Source: Neorhizobium alkalisoli
GTDB lineage: Bacteria; Pseudomonadota; Alphaproteobacteria; Rhizobiales; Rhizobiaceae
DNA length: 64,000 nucleotides
Assembly (NCBI RefSeq): GCF_007829835.1
Contig: NZ_VIWP01000004.1
Coordinates: forward strand, 623,340 to 687,339
Direction of reading: 5' to 3'
A program made the position numbers and the translations under genes. The notes beneath the pieces are model-generated. The model had not been told where the DNA came from, did not search any database, and saw only the letters and a program-made list of their open reading frames with translations. This document shows positions 1 through 9,566 of the stretch, one piece after another (within the stretch, counting starts at the first letter, position 1; each line of letters starts with the position of its first letter).

Positions 1-773
1 CCGACGCTGATCCGATCGATCCGACCGACGCAGCTGGTGTCTCCAACTCTGCGACCACGCAGTACACCGACAAGAGCTCGCTCGTCGCTTACGACAGCCT
101 GGGCCGCAAGGTTCTGTACGATTTCTACTACACGAAGACCGCCGACAACGAATGGCAGGTCGCCGTGTATCGCCAGGACCAGGCTACCGCCGGCACCGGC
201 TTCCCGTATGCAACGGTTCCGACCGACAATACCTTCACGCTGAACTTCGACGACACGACGGGTGCTCTGACCACCGATCCTGCTGTCATCTCGTTCACCG
301 ATACGCTTTCGCCGCCGACCGGCACTGGCCAGACGATCTCGATCGACTTTGCCGGCACCACCCAGAAGGCCTTCGCCTTCACCCCGGGCAATGCCACCGT
401 CGACGGCAGCGCGCCGAGCGCGATCGACAGCGTCAGCATCGACAATTCGGGTGTTGTCTACGCCGTTTACGCGGATGGCCAGAAGGAGCCGCTTTACCGG
501 ATCCCGCTCGCAACCGTGCAGAGCCCGGACAACCTGACGCCGCTGAACGGCAACGTCTACGCCCAGGGCAACGACTCCGGCATCATCACCACCGGCTTCC
601 CGGGCAGCGGCAATTTCGGTTCGATCTATTCCGGCGCACTGGAAAACTCGAACGTCGATATCGCCAGCGAACTGACCGAGATGATCGAGGCTCAGCGTAT
701 CTACACAGCCAACTCCAAGGTCTTCCAGACCGGCTCCGATTTGATGGACGTTCTCATCAACTTGAAGAGATAA
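1..773 (+). CDS. flgE: Flagellar hook protein FlgE, 3' part (cut by window start)
   Basis: This is the C-terminal part of the hook subunit, exported through the flagellar type III apparatus to build the extracellular hook. The open frame enters at position 3 and runs to the TAA at 771-773, so about 256 residues are visible. The last 50 residues carry the axial-protein C-terminal pattern (SGALENSNVDIASELTEMI, then an AQRIYTANSKVF-type helix) shared by rod, hook and hook-associated proteins. The variable surface domain lies before it. flgK follows after 34 bases, the usual rhizobial order. The start codon lies outside the window. Confidence 0.93.
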   Translation, partial: DADPIDPTDAAGVSNSATTQYTDKSSLVAYDSLGRKVLYDFYYTKTADNEWQVAVYRQDQATAGTGFPYATVPTDNTFTLNFDDTTGALTTDPAVISFTDTLSPPTGTGQTISIDFAGTTQKAFAFTPGNATVDGSAPSAIDSVSIDNSGVVYAVYADGQKEPLYRIPLATVQSPDNLTPLNGNVYAQGNDSGIITTGFPGSGNFGSIYSGALENSNVDIASELTEMIEAQRIYTANSKVFQTGSDLMDVLINLKR

Positions 774-807
774 CCGCGAGAATTAATCTCCAAAAGGTTA
801 GTACAAG

Positions 808-2337
808 ATGTCGCTTGCTTCTGCATTGTCCTCGGCTCAGTCGATCTTCACCAATACCGGCACGCAATCGTCGGTAACGTCGAAGAACATCGCCAACGCC
901 CAGAACCCCGACTACGTCCGCCGTTCGGCGGTCGTCGTCACCGGAGGCAACGGCGCCATGATCGGCGACACGGTGCGTTCAGCCAATCAGCCGCTGCTGC
1001 GGCAGACGCTGGAGAGCACTGCATCGTCCAGTGGTCAGCGTACGCTTCTGAACGGCCTTGAGGAGATCAAGAGCCTGATGGGCGGCAACGATTACGAATC
1101 GTCGCCGGCCACGCTTCTTGCTGCCTTCCGCAACAATCTGGATGCCTATTCGTCCAAGGCGAATGACAACGGTCTGGCCCTGGCGGTCGTTTCTAGCGCC
1201 CAGGACGTAGTGACCTCGCTCAACTCGGCGTCCAATCAGTTGCAGTCGATCCGCAAGCGCGCGGATGACAGCATTCAGGAAAATGTCAGCGATCTCAACA
1301 CGCTGCTTTCCAAGTTCCAGGACGCCAACGATCAGGTCAAGAACCTGACGGCGACCGGCGGTGACCCGAACGACGCGCTCGACACGCGTGACAGCCTGCT
1401 GAAGCAGATCTCCGAAATCGTCGGCGTTTCGTCCTATACACGCACCAATAACGACATGGTTCTCTACACTTCGGATGGCACGATGCTGTTCGAAGGCGTC
1501 GCCCGCAAGGTGACGTTCCAGCCGACTTCGAGCTATGACGCGAGCACCGTCGGCAACGCGGTCTATATCGATGGCGTCCAGCTCAAGGCCGGCACGAATG
1601 GCGACACGAGCGCCAAGGGTTCGCTTGCCTCCTATCTGCAGCTGCGCGACGATATCGCTCCGACTTTCCAGGGCCAGCTTGACGAAATCGCGCGCGGCCT
1701 GATCACCTCCTTCGCGGAAACCGATCCGAACGATCCGGCTACGCTGGATCCAGCACCGGGCCTGTTCACCTGGACCGATGGCGGCGTGCAGCAGACAACG
1801 GTTCCGGACGGCGTCGAATTTGTCGATAACGACGGCGACGGCGTGGACGAAACTCCGGTTTCGGGTTCGGCGACTGTTGCCGGTCTTGCTTCGCGCATCA
1901 AGGTCAATCCGGCAGTCGTGCCGCCGGCCGGCAGCACCGATCTGATCCGCGATGGCGGCATCAACGGCACCGATTATGTCGTCAATACCGATGGCGGCAG
2001 CAGCTACAGCGATCTGCTCGACAAGTACAATCAGGCGCTTGAGGATCCGATGGCATTCGATCCCAGCACCCAGATCGCCGACTCGTCGAACCTCATGTCC
2101 CTGGCATCGAACTCGGTCGGCTGGCTCGAACAGCTTCGCAGCTCCGCCACCACCGCTGACGAAACCAAATATGCCATGCTGACGCGCAGCGTAGAAGCCT
2201 ATTCCAGCGAAACCGGTGTCAGCCTCGACGAGGAACTGTCCCTGCTTCTGGATATCGAACAGTCCTACAAGGCAGGAGCCAAGCTCATGTCGACGGTGGA
2301 CGAAATGATGAAAGCCCTGATGGACATCGCGAGCTGA
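808..2337 (+). CDS. flgK: Flagellar hook-associated protein 1 FlgK
   Basis: FlgK is the first hook-filament junction protein. The 509-residue product begins with the axial-protein N-terminal helix containing NIANAQNPDYVRR, the FlgK/FlgE type of rod-box motif. It ends with the matching C-terminal helix (LDEELSLLLDIEQSYKAGAK, then TVDEMMKAL). The middle (about residues 100-420) is the variable D2/D3 region and is rich in Asp, Thr and Gly. The ATG at 808 has only a weak AAAAGG-like upstream element. The stop is two bases before the flgL start, so the two junction proteins are probably translationally coupled. Confidence 0.95.
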   Translation: MSLASALSSAQSIFTNTGTQSSVTSKNIANAQNPDYVRRSAVVVTGGNGAMIGDTVRSANQPLLRQTLESTASSSGQRTLLNGLEEIKSLMGGNDYESSPATLLAAFRNNLDAYSSKANDNGLALAVVSSAQDVVTSLNSASNQLQSIRKRADDSIQENVSDLNTLLSKFQDANDQVKNLTATGGDPNDALDTRDSLLKQISEIVGVSSYTRTNNDMVLYTSDGTMLFEGVARKVTFQPTSSYDASTVGNAVYIDGVQLKAGTNGDTSAKGSLASYLQLRDDIAPTFQGQLDEIARGLITSFAETDPNDPATLDPAPGLFTWTDGGVQQTTVPDGVEFVDNDGDGVDETPVSGSATVAGLASRIKVNPAVVPPAGSTDLIRDGGINGTDYVVNTDGGSSYSDLLDKYNQALEDPMAFDPSTQIADSSNLMSLASNSVGWLEQLRSSATTADETKYAMLTRSVEAYSSETGVSLDEELSLLLDIEQSYKAGAKLMSTVDEMMKALMDIAS

Positions 2338-2339
2338 TC

Positions 2340-3437
2340 ATGAAGACCTCATTCATCTCCTCCATGTCGGTCCAGACCACGATGCGCAACTCGATTGCGA
2401 GTGCGCAGCGCGATCTCGTCGATGCCAATACCGAAGCCGTCAGCGGTCGTTATGCGGATATCGGCGCCCAGCTCGGCGCCAGCACATCGCGCGCTCTGGA
2501 TCTCACCCGGGACATTTCGCGCATCGACAGCCTTTACAGCACGGCAGCACTCGCGACCCAGCGGCTGGACAGCGCCGAACTTTCGCTCTCCAATATCAAC
2601 GATCTCACGACCGAGATGCAGAATGCCATTCTGACGCTCGGCGGCACTTCGGACGAGACGAGCCTTTCGACGGCGCGCACGACGATGAGCTCCGCGCTCG
2701 ATGCATTTACCGGATTTGTGAACACCGCCGTTAACGGGGAATACATCTTTTCGGGCATCAATACCGATGTGAAGCCGATGAACGACCTTCTGTCGGACGA
2801 TTCCAAGGCGAAGAAGGCTTTCGACGACGAGCTGAACTGGTATATTGCCGACAAGGGCATTGGTTCGAAGGAAGCAATGACGGCCGATGACATGACTGAC
2901 TTCCTGGCTGACATGGAAGAGAAGTTCAACGGCACGAAGCTCATGGAAGCGCCCGAGAACGTCGATGATAACGGCGATCCCGTCGATTTCTGGTCGACTT
3001 ACGTCTCGAACGCGACCGACGAAAACATGAAGAGCCGCATCAGCCCGACTGAAGTGGTGGACACGTCGACCAATGCCAACAGCAAGGGCATGCGCTATTT
3101 TGCATTGTCCGCCATGGTCGCGACCACCTTCATGCAGACCGGCATGAGCAATGAAGCCCGCGGTGTCGTTGCCGAACAGACGCGCAGCTACATCAGCCAG
3201 GCTTCAAGCGGCATAAACCAGCAGCGGACGACGATTGGTGTTGCCACCGAACGCGTATCCAAGGCTGAGGAAAGCTTGCAGGCGCAAAAAGATATTCTGA
3301 CGACTCACTTGGGCAGTCTTGAGAATGTCGACGCGGCCGAGGCCGCCACGCGTGTCAACACGCTACAGACGCTTCTTGAAACTGCCTACTCGGTGACGGC
3401 GAAGATACAGAACCTGAGTTTGGTTAACTACCTTTGA
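2340..3437 (+). CDS. flgL: Flagellar hook-associated protein 3 FlgL
   Basis: FlgL is the second junction protein linking hook to filament. The 365-residue product has flagellin-type coiled ends: an N-terminal segment (SMSVQTTMRNSIASAQRDL, then VDANTEAVSGR) and a C-terminal helix (AATRVNTLQTLLETAYSVTA). No signal peptide is present, as expected for a type III exported protein. The ATG lies two bases after the flgK stop. The last codons and stop fall inside the 5' arm of a hairpin that precedes flaF. Confidence 0.93.
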   Translation: MKTSFISSMSVQTTMRNSIASAQRDLVDANTEAVSGRYADIGAQLGASTSRALDLTRDISRIDSLYSTAALATQRLDSAELSLSNINDLTTEMQNAILTLGGTSDETSLSTARTTMSSALDAFTGFVNTAVNGEYIFSGINTDVKPMNDLLSDDSKAKKAFDDELNWYIADKGIGSKEAMTADDMTDFLADMEEKFNGTKLMEAPENVDDNGDPVDFWSTYVSNATDENMKSRISPTEVVDTSTNANSKGMRYFALSAMVATTFMQTGMSNEARGVVAEQTRSYISQASSGINQQRTTIGVATERVSKAEESLQAQKDILTTHLGSLENVDAAEAATRVNTLQTLLETAYSVTAKIQNLSLVNYL

Positions 3438-3451
3438 TGACAAAGGGTAGT
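3427..3451 (+). promoter_or_regulatory. Hairpin over the flgL stop, before flaF
   Basis: ACTACC-TTTG (3427-3436) pairs with CAAA-GGGTAGT (3441-3451) across an ATGA loop, with one bulged base. The flgL stop codon (3435-3437) is inside the structure. No T-run follows, so this is more likely an intercistronic processing or stability hairpin than a terminator. The function is inferred. Confidence 0.45.
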
Positions 3452-3475
3452 CGAATGAAAATGAAGGATACATGA

Positions 3476-3823
3476 ATGTACCAGTTTTCATATGCCGAGA
3501 TCATGGAGGATGGCGTCGCAGACGCCAAGGAACGTGAACGGCAGGCGCTTGATCGATCGATCGAGCTGCTCGTCGCGGCGCAGAGAGAAGCGAATTACTC
3601 TCGCGTTACGATCGAAGCACTTTTTTACACCCGGCGCGTCTGGATCAGGTTCATTGAGGACCTGAAGCAGCCGGACAATGAACTGGCCATGGAACTGCGG
3701 GCTGACCTTATCTCGATCGCGATCTGGATTCTGAAAGAATGCGAGAAGATCAGGAAACGTGAAGCAGCCAATTTCCAGGGCATCATCGACGTGACCACCA
3801 TCATCAGGGATGGACTTAAATGA
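3476..3823 (+). CDS. flaF: Flagellar biosynthesis regulator FlaF
   Basis: FlaF is a small alphaproteobacterial protein that acts with FlbT to control flagellin synthesis and secretion; in Caulobacter it promotes flagellin translation. The 115-residue product begins [20 protein letters not shown] and is mainly helical, with the typical [18 protein letters not shown] core. It has no membrane segment. The stop overlaps the start of flbT (ATGA), so the antagonistic pair is translationally coupled. The assignment rests on family pattern plus the flaF-flbT neighbourhood. Confidence 0.93.
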   Translation: MYQFSYAEIMEDGVADAKERERQALDRSIELLVAAQREANYSRVTIEALFYTRRVWIRFIEDLKQPDNELAMELRADLISIAIWILKECEKIRKREAANFQGIIDVTTIIRDGLK

Positions 3824-4269
3824 AAAGTACGCTTCGTATCTCTCTGAAATCCGGCGAGCGGATCTTCATCAATGGCGCGGTTCTGCGCGTTGATCGCAAG
3901 GTCGCCCTGGAATTCCTCAACGACGTCACGTTCCTCTTGGAAAATCACGTATTGCAGCCGGAAGACGCGACCACGCCTCTCCGCCAGCTCTATTTCATCG
4001 CCCAGATGATGCTGATCAACCCCGAGGGCAAGGAACAGTCGATGACGCTGTTCCGCAAGTCGGTCGCCATGCTTCTGACCTGCTTCCAGGACGAGGAAGT
4101 CCTGGCCGAACTGAAGCGGGTCGACGGCATGGTTGCCTCCGGACGCGCCTTTGACGCGCTCAAGGCAATCCGCGGCCTCTACACGATTGAAGACCGGATC
4201 CTCAACAACCACGAAATCACGCCGGCTACGGTCGAGCAGATTCGCAAGGAGATCGCCCCATGGCGGTAG
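3820..4269 (+). CDS. flbT: Flagellin translational regulator FlbT
   Basis: FlbT is the alphaproteobacterial post-transcriptional flagellin regulator; in Caulobacter it binds the 5' leader of flagellin mRNA and couples synthesis to hook completion. The 149-residue product shows the family opening [20 protein letters not shown] and a helical C-terminal half. It overlaps flaF by 4 bases and flgD by 10 bases, so flaF-flbT-flgD are tightly coupled. Confidence 0.94.
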   Translation: MKSTLRISLKSGERIFINGAVLRVDRKVALEFLNDVTFLLENHVLQPEDATTPLRQLYFIAQMMLINPEGKEQSMTLFRKSVAMLLTCFQDEEVLAELKRVDGMVASGRAFDALKAIRGLYTIEDRILNNHEITPATVEQIRKEIAPWR

Positions 4270-4721
4270 ACGCAATCAACTCCGCGACCAACCCCTATGC
4301 GTCCGGCAGCAGCACCACGTCGACTGCCGACTCCTCGGCAGCATCGCTGAACTACGACAACTTCATCCAGCTCTTGATCGCGCAGATGAAGAACCAGGAT
4401 CCGACCGATCCGATGGATGCTACCGAACAGGTTTCGCAGCTCGCCACCTTCTCGCAGGTCGAGCAATCGGTTAAGATGAATACGAATCTGTCGTCGCTGA
4501 TTCAGGCAAATTCGTTCTCCCAGGCATCGGACATGGTCGGCAAGACGATCACCAGCGCCGATGACAAGGTTACCGGCGTCGTGAAGGAAGTTGAAGTTTA
4601 CACCGATGGTCTGGTCGCCATCACCCAGGCGGGTGACAAGGTCCTGATCCAGCCGGGTATCATCATCTCCAACGGGACGTCGTCGAGCGATACGAGCACT
4701 GACAGCGACAGCAGCAGCTGA
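4260..4721 (+). CDS. flgD: Flagellar hook capping protein FlgD (short form)
   Basis: FlgD forms the transient cap that lets FlgE subunits assemble. The 153-residue product has the conserved N-terminal FlgD core: [20 protein letters not shown] followed by [18 protein letters not shown]. It stops after about 120 structured residues and ends in an Asp/Ser/Thr tail ([13 protein letters not shown]). The C-terminal beta domains of enterobacterial FlgD (about 230 residues) are missing; short forms are usual in rhizobia. It overlaps the end of flbT. Confidence 0.93.
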   Translation: MAVDAINSATNPYASGSSTTSTADSSAASLNYDNFIQLLIAQMKNQDPTDPMDATEQVSQLATFSQVEQSVKMNTNLSSLIQANSFSQASDMVGKTITSADDKVTGVVKEVEVYTDGLVAITQAGDKVLIQPGIIISNGTSSSDTSTDSDSSS

Positions 4722-4756
4722 TCGTTAGAAGACGCAAATGCACTGGAGTGGCCGCA

Positions 4757-5023
4757 ATGAATGAGGCCGATGCCCTTGATATTCTGAGGGCCGCAATCTG
4801 GACTATTCTCATGGCCTGTGGTCCGGCCGTCATGGTTGCCATGGTGGTCGGTCTTGCAATCGCGCTGATCCAGGCGCTGACGCAGATCCAGGAGATGACG
4901 CTGACCTTCGTCCCGAAGATCGTTGCGATCATGGTGACGGTGGCCGTGACCGCCCCCTTTATCGGCGGCCAGATCAACCTCTTCGCCAATCTGGTGTTTT
5001 CCCGCGTACAATCCGGCTTCTAG
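4757..5023 (+). CDS. fliQ: Flagellar export gate protein FliQ
   Basis: FliQ is one of the integral membrane components of the type III export gate. The 88-residue product has two hydrophobic helices (about residues 16-40 and 53-75) separated by the conserved stretch LTQIQEMTLTFVPKI. I chose ATG 4757 over the in-frame GTG 4748 because TGGAG at 4744-4748 is 8 bases upstream and the family normally starts MNEADALD. It lies 35 bases after flgD. Confidence 0.94.
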   Translation: MNEADALDILRAAIWTILMACGPAVMVAMVVGLAIALIQALTQIQEMTLTFVPKIVAIMVTVAVTAPFIGGQINLFANLVFSRVQSGF

Positions 5024-5044
5024 GGCGCTTTTTCGAAGGCGCCC
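5023..5044 (+). promoter_or_regulatory. UUCG-loop hairpin between fliQ and flhA
   Basis: GGGCGCTTT (5023-5031) pairs with AAGGCGCCC (5036-5044) across a TTCG tetraloop, with one G.T pair. It begins on the last base of the fliQ stop. No T-run follows, so it may mark mRNA processing or partial termination in the 139-base fliQ-flhA gap rather than a strong terminator. Confidence 0.5.
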
Positions 5045-5162
5045 TTCGCCTTTACCGCCAGCGCGATCATGCCACCCTCGCGCAAGCTTCATGCTCTAGT
5101 CTCGACAGCGAACCGGCGGGATAAACTCCGCCGCCTTCTCATGAAGAGACGGACGAGTAGCC

Positions 5163-7250
5163 ATGGCGCAACCACCTGCATTACCGATTCCTAAGTCGGC
5201 CCCGAGCGGCCGCGATATTGGCTTTGCCACTGGCATTATCGCCATCCTCTGCATCCTCTTCCTGCCGATACCGTCATTCCTGATCGATATCGGCCTGGCC
5301 TTCTCGATCGCCCTCTCGGTGCTGATCCTGATGGTCGCCTTGTGGATTCAGCGGCCGCTGGAATTCTCGTCCTTCCCGACCATCCTGCTGATCGCGACCA
5401 TGGTGCGCCTGTCGCTCAATATCGCGACGACGCGCGTCATCCTTTCGCACGGCAATGAAGGTCATGGTGCAGCCGGTCACGTGATCTCCGGCTTCTCCAG
5501 CCTCGTCATGTCGGGCGACTTCGTGATCGGTGTGATCGTCTTCATGATCCTGGTCACGGTCAATTTCATCGTCATCACCAAGGGTGCCACGCGTATCGCG
5601 GAAGTCGGCGCCCGCTTCACCCTCGACGCCATCCCCGGCAAGCAGATGTCGATCGACGCCGACCTCTCGGCCGGCATGATCGACGAGAAGGAAGCCCGTC
5701 GCCGCCGTTCAGAACTGGAGGAAGAATCATCCTTCTTCGGTGCCATGGACGGTGCGTCGAAATTCGTGCGCGGCGATGCCGTCGCCGGCCTCATCATCAC
5801 CGCCATCAACGTTTTCGGCGGCATCATCATCGGTTACTTCCGCCACGGCATGCCGATCGGCGAAGCAGCCGACGTTTTCGTCAAACTGTCCGTCGGTGAC
5901 GGTATCGTCACGCAGATCCCGGCTCTGATCGTTTCGCTCGCAGCCGGCCTTCTCGTCACCCGTGGCGGCACGTCCGGTTCCACCGACAAGGCCGTTGTCG
6001 ATCAGCTCGCCGGTTATCCGAAGGCGCTCTGGATGGCTGCCGGCCTGATGGGCATGTTGTCGATCATTCCGGGCCTGCCCTTCGTGCCGTTCATGGGACT
6101 TTGCGGCATGCTCAGCTTTGCTGCATGGGCTGTTCCGCGCCGTGTCGAGGCCGAAAACAAGGCTCGCCGCGAGGAAGAGGAAAAGAAGGTCGTTCAGACC
6201 AAGGAATCCGAAAAGGAATCGGTCAAGTCGGTTCTCAAGACTTCCGAGATCGAGCTTGCGCTTGGCAAGCAGGTTTCCACCCGTCTGCTCGGCGCCCATC
6301 AGGAACTGGCCTTCCGCGTCGGCAAGATGCGCAAGAAGTTCGCGAGCCAGTACGGTTTCGTGGTTCCGGAAATCAAGGTCGCCGACGATATCGCGATTGC
6401 CGAGAAGTCTTATCAGATCCGTATCCACGGCACGACGATCGCCTCGAACAACCTGCGCGTCGGCGACGTTCTGGTCGTCACCGGTTCCGGCCGCAAGCCG
6501 AGCATTCCGGGCGACGAGATCCGCGAACCCGCTTTCGGCATGCCGGCCGTCTCGATCCTCGAGACCTTTGCCGAAGACCTGAAGCGCGAAGGCTTCCACC
6601 CGATCGACAACGTCTCGGTCGTGCTGACCCACCTGTCGGAAGTCATCCGCAACAACCTGCCGCAGCTTCTCTCCTACAAGGACGTGAAGATCCTGATCGA
6701 ACGTCTCGATCCGGAATACAAGAAGCTGGCCGACGAGATCTGCTCGTCGCACATGTCCTATTCCGGCCTGCAGGCTGTTTTGAAACTGCTCCTTGCCGAG
6801 CGCGTCTCGATCCGCAACCTGCATCTCATTCTCGAAGCCGTCGCCGAACTTGCGCCGCATGTGCGCAAGACAGAGCAGATCGTCGAACACGTGCGTGTCC
6901 GCATGTCGCAGCAGCTCTGCGGCGATCTGGCCGACAATGGCGTGCTGCGCGTCCTGCGTCTTGGCAGCAAGTGGGATATGCTGTTCCACCAGGCCCTCAA
7001 GCGCGATGCCAAGGGCGAAGTGGTTGAGTTCGACATCGACCCGCGCACGCTGGAAGAGTTTTCCGAACAGGCGACCAAAGTTATCCGTGAATTCATGGAC
7101 CGCGGCCTGCCTTTCGTTCTTGTCACCTCGCCGGAAACGCGCTCCTATGTCCGCATGATCATCGAGCGCCTGTTCGCGACGCTGCCGGTGCTCTCCCATG
7201 TGGAACTCGCGAAGGGTCTGGAAATCAAGATCCTGGGTGCCATCTCGTGA
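5163..7250 (+). CDS. flhA: Flagellar export apparatus protein FlhA
   Basis: FlhA is the large export-gate subunit that docks chaperone-substrate complexes and uses the proton-motive force. The 695-residue product matches the family length. The N-terminal half (about residues 20-325) contains some eight membrane helices and the FHIPEP signature region ([20 protein letters not shown], then [13 protein letters not shown]). A Lys/Glu-rich linker (about 330-360) leads to the cytoplasmic domain. The ATG follows a 139-base gap after fliQ. fliR begins 28 bases after the stop. Confidence 0.96.
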   Translation: MAQPPALPIPKSAPSGRDIGFATGIIAILCILFLPIPSFLIDIGLAFSIALSVLILMVALWIQRPLEFSSFPTILLIATMVRLSLNIATTRVILSHGNEGHGAAGHVISGFSSLVMSGDFVIGVIVFMILVTVNFIVITKGATRIAEVGARFTLDAIPGKQMSIDADLSAGMIDEKEARRRRSELEEESSFFGAMDGASKFVRGDAVAGLIITAINVFGGIIIGYFRHGMPIGEAADVFVKLSVGDGIVTQIPALIVSLAAGLLVTRGGTSGSTDKAVVDQLAGYPKALWMAAGLMGMLSIIPGLPFVPFMGLCGMLSFAAWAVPRRVEAENKARREEEEKKVVQTKESEKESVKSVLKTSEIELALGKQVSTRLLGAHQELAFRVGKMRKKFASQYGFVVPEIKVADDIAIAEKSYQIRIHGTTIASNNLRVGDVLVVTGSGRKPSIPGDEIREPAFGMPAVSILETFAEDLKREGFHPIDNVSVVLTHLSEVIRNNLPQLLSYKDVKILIERLDPEYKKLADEICSSHMSYSGLQAVLKLLLAERVSIRNLHLILEAVAELAPHVRKTEQIVEHVRVRMSQQLCGDLADNGVLRVLRLGSKWDMLFHQALKRDAKGEVVEFDIDPRTLEEFSEQATKVIREFMDRGLPFVLVTSPETRSYVRMIIERLFATLPVLSHVELAKGLEIKILGAIS

Positions 7251-7278
7251 TATCCCGTCCTTGAGGGGACATTTTCGA

Positions 7279-8031
7279 ATGCTGACCGATCCCCAGGGAA
7301 GTGTACTGGCGCTGTTTCTGACGTTCTGCCGGATCGGCAGCTGCATCATGGTCCTTCCCGGCTTCAGCAGCGCCCGCATCCCGGGCAATGTGCGCCTTCT
7401 CACCGCGATCGCCCTGTCGCTCGCGGTGCTTCCCGTTCTCTGGGACGTCGTTTATCCCAAGGCGACGGCGCCAGGCGCGACCTATATCGGCCTGATCTTC
7501 ACCGAAATGCTGGTCGGCGTCACCTATGGGCTGATCGCGCGTCTTTATACGCTCGGCCTGCAGTTCTCGGCGACGATCATCTCGACCGTCATCGGCCTCA
7601 CGGCGCCGGGTGGGCAGGACCTGCTGGAAGATACGAGCGAAAGCCAGCTCGTCAGCTTCCTGACGCTAAGCGGGCTCCTTATTCTTTTCATGATGGACTT
7701 CCATCATGTGGTGATCCACGCAATGATCGATTCCTATCAGACGACCCCGGTCGGCGCGTTGATCGATTCGCGCAAGATGCTGATCACGCTCACCGACACG
7801 CTGCGGGCCTCGACGATGATCATGCTGCGGCTGGCAAGCCCGTTTCTGATCTTCGGATTGATGTTCAACGTCGCGATCGGCATGGTCAACAAGATGGCGC
7901 CGCAGCTTCCGGTCTTCTTCATTTCGACGCCGCTCCTGCTTCTGGGCGGCCTGTTTCTGCTTTACCTTTCCGTTGCGGCGCTGATTACCCAGTATGCCAA
8001 CGGCTTCATTCCCATCTTCACGTCGTTCTAG
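7279..8031 (+). CDS. fliR: Flagellar export gate protein FliR
   Basis: FliR is the third core export-gate membrane protein beside FliP and FliQ. The 250-residue product has about six hydrophobic helices, beginning MLTDPQGSVLALFLTFCRIG and ending near ITQYANGFIPIFTSF. The frame is open from 7198 inside flhA, but GAGGGG at 7263-7268 sits 10 bases before ATG 7279, which gives the family length. It is co-transcribed with flhA. Confidence 0.94.
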   Translation: MLTDPQGSVLALFLTFCRIGSCIMVLPGFSSARIPGNVRLLTAIALSLAVLPVLWDVVYPKATAPGATYIGLIFTEMLVGVTYGLIARLYTLGLQFSATIISTVIGLTAPGGQDLLEDTSESQLVSFLTLSGLLILFMMDFHHVVIHAMIDSYQTTPVGALIDSRKMLITLTDTLRASTMIMLRLASPFLIFGLMFNVAIGMVNKMAPQLPVFFISTPLLLLGGLFLLYLSVAALITQYANGFIPIFTSF

Positions 8032-8046
8032 GGCGAGGGCATTCAC

Positions 8047-8466
8047 GTGGCAGGCGGCGCAACGACACGATCGGCAAAACTCAAGCGGCTGGTAAAGGTC
8101 CAGCGGCATATGGAGAAAATGGCCGAGCAGGAACTGGCGGCGACCACGCGTCATCGTGCCGAGGTCAACGAGCAGAAGGAAGTCGTCATCGAGGCGCTCG
8201 GTTCGCTTGAGCCGATCCACCGCCAGTTCGCCAATCATTATGCCGAGCGTTACGGCCGCCTGACCGTCAAGGAAAGGCAGCTCGCAGGCGTGCAGCAGAT
8301 CCAGGAAATGAAGGTCATGAAGGAACGCACCAAGGGTGACCGCCTGGAAGAAAACATGAAGGAAGCTCGGGATTTAGAGGATCGCGAGAGCGCCGACAAC
8401 GCCATTTACGAACTCATCGAAATGACCCTGGCAGCACCAGCCTCCAGCAAGCTTCAATCGTCATAG
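8047..8466 (+). CDS. FliJ-like coiled-coil protein of the flagellar operon
   Basis: This is a 139-residue, highly charged, almost entirely helical protein with no membrane segment or signal peptide. It starts with GTG 8047 after a GAGGG element and lies 15 bases behind fliR. Its size, coiled-coil character and position suggest a FliJ-type export chaperone or ATPase-ring stalk protein. Sequence similarity to FliJ cannot be shown by eye, so the name is an inference. The 116 bases after it contain only the weak start region of the next gene. Confidence 0.6.
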   Translation: MAGGATTRSAKLKRLVKVQRHMEKMAEQELAATTRHRAEVNEQKEVVIEALGSLEPIHRQFANHYAERYGRLTVKERQLAGVQQIQEMKVMKERTKGDRLEENMKEARDLEDRESADNAIYELIEMTLAAPASSKLQSS

Positions 8467-8582
8467 TCCCGTCATTCGCTCCGGCCCTGATTAAAAAATC
8501 GCTTATCGCCGGTGCATTTGAGCAGTCCTTGGGCAGGCTTGATTCGAAAAGCCGATCCCCGTTGTGATTGAAAGGATAAGAC

Positions 8583-9176
8583 GTGGCAATTTCTCCTCCG
8601 AGCGACTTGGTCCTGGACGTTGTCCGCAATGCGGACCCGATGGCACTTCAGGAAGCCCAGGATAAGTTGAAGGCCAGCAAGGCCGCCTTCGCAGCGCACA
8701 GCCTTGCCGATTCCGGCAAGGGTTTTGGTGCCGCCGTGGATATGATGAGCTCGACCTCGGCCTCTTCCAGGGCCGGCCTCGATCACGCCGAAAAGAGCAA
8801 GAAGACGGCTGAAATGCCGGAAGAATATCGCAAGTTCGAAGCCTCCATCCTCTCGACCTTCGTCAACAACATGATGCCGAAGGAAACCGAGGACGTTTAC
8901 GGCAAGGGTTCCGCCGGCGAATTCTGGAAGGGCATGATGGCCGAGAAGATCTCGGACGAAATGTCCAAGCGCGGCGGCGTCGGCATTGCCGAACAGATGT
9001 ATTCCCAGGCGCTGGCAAAGGCCAAGAACCACGTCACGGTCAATGCCGCAACTGACGAAAACGATCGCAGCCAGGCCCTGAGCGCAGTCACCGACTTCCA
9101 GCGCAAGGTTCTCGACGTTGCCCAAAGCGACAAGACCGAGACCGGCGTTATGAAATCCGCCAAGAGCGACACCTAA
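8583..9176 (+). CDS. flgJ: FlgJ-type rod-binding protein
   Basis: The 197-residue product carries the rod-binding domain found at the N-terminus of enterobacterial FlgJ (about residues 75-135: FEASILSTFVNNMMPKETED, then SAGEFWKGMMAEKISDEMSK and GVGIAEQMY). The muramidase domain of gamma-proteobacterial FlgJ is absent, as usual in alphaproteobacteria. It should act as a rod scaffold or cap in the periplasm. The start is GTG 8583 with AAGGA about 10 bases upstream. It lies just before the FlgN-like gene. Confidence 0.82.
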   Translation: MAISPPSDLVLDVVRNADPMALQEAQDKLKASKAAFAAHSLADSGKGFGAAVDMMSSTSASSRAGLDHAEKSKKTAEMPEEYRKFEASILSTFVNNMMPKETEDVYGKGSAGEFWKGMMAEKISDEMSKRGGVGIAEQMYSQALAKAKNHVTVNAATDENDRSQALSAVTDFQRKVLDVAQSDKTETGVMKSAKSDT

Positions 9177-9200
9177 ATGCATCACACTGGGACAGAAAAT

Positions 9201-9566
9201 ATGGAAGTTGTTTCGACGGATTATCGCATCAAGACGGTCCTCGGTCGGCTGGAGCTGATCATCGACAACGAGAACCAGCGTATCGGCAAGGATCCGGAAT
9301 TCGACCTCAAGGTTTCGAATGCGCACAAGAGCCGCTGCCTTTACGAACTCACCATGCTCTTCCGCGGTACCGATCTGAAGCAGCTTGCCGTCAGCCATCT
9401 TGACCAGATGCACGGCCTGAAGGCGAAGCTCGCGCTGAACGCGCGCCGCGTCGAAGCCCATCTGCATGCCGTCCGGGCGGTTGCCGATCTCCTCAAGAAC
9501 GCGGTCCGCGAGGCCGATGGCGACGGTACCTATACCCAGGAACAGTTCGTCTATAGCGAGGCCTGA
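9201..9566 (+). CDS. flgN: FlgN-like flagellar export chaperone
   Basis: This is a 121-residue helical protein with LGRLELIIDNENQRIGKDPE near its start and long amphipathic helices, which fits FlgN, the cytoplasmic chaperone of the junction proteins FlgK and FlgL encoded upstream. ATG 9201 is chosen because GGGAC (9189-9193) sits 7 bases upstream. The earlier in-frame ATG 9177 directly follows the flgJ stop and has no ribosome-binding site of its own. It overlaps the next gene in a TGATG. Confidence 0.7.
   Translation: MEVVSTDYRIKTVLGRLELIIDNENQRIGKDPEFDLKVSNAHKSRCLYELTMLFRGTDLKQLAVSHLDQMHGLKAKLALNARRVEAHLHAVRAVADLLKNAVREADGDGTYTQEQFVYSEA

Noticed and set aside
5727-7403. 558-codon minus-strand open frame opposite flhA
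   Set aside because: FlhA is unmistakable on the plus strand; the antisense translation has no recognisable motif.
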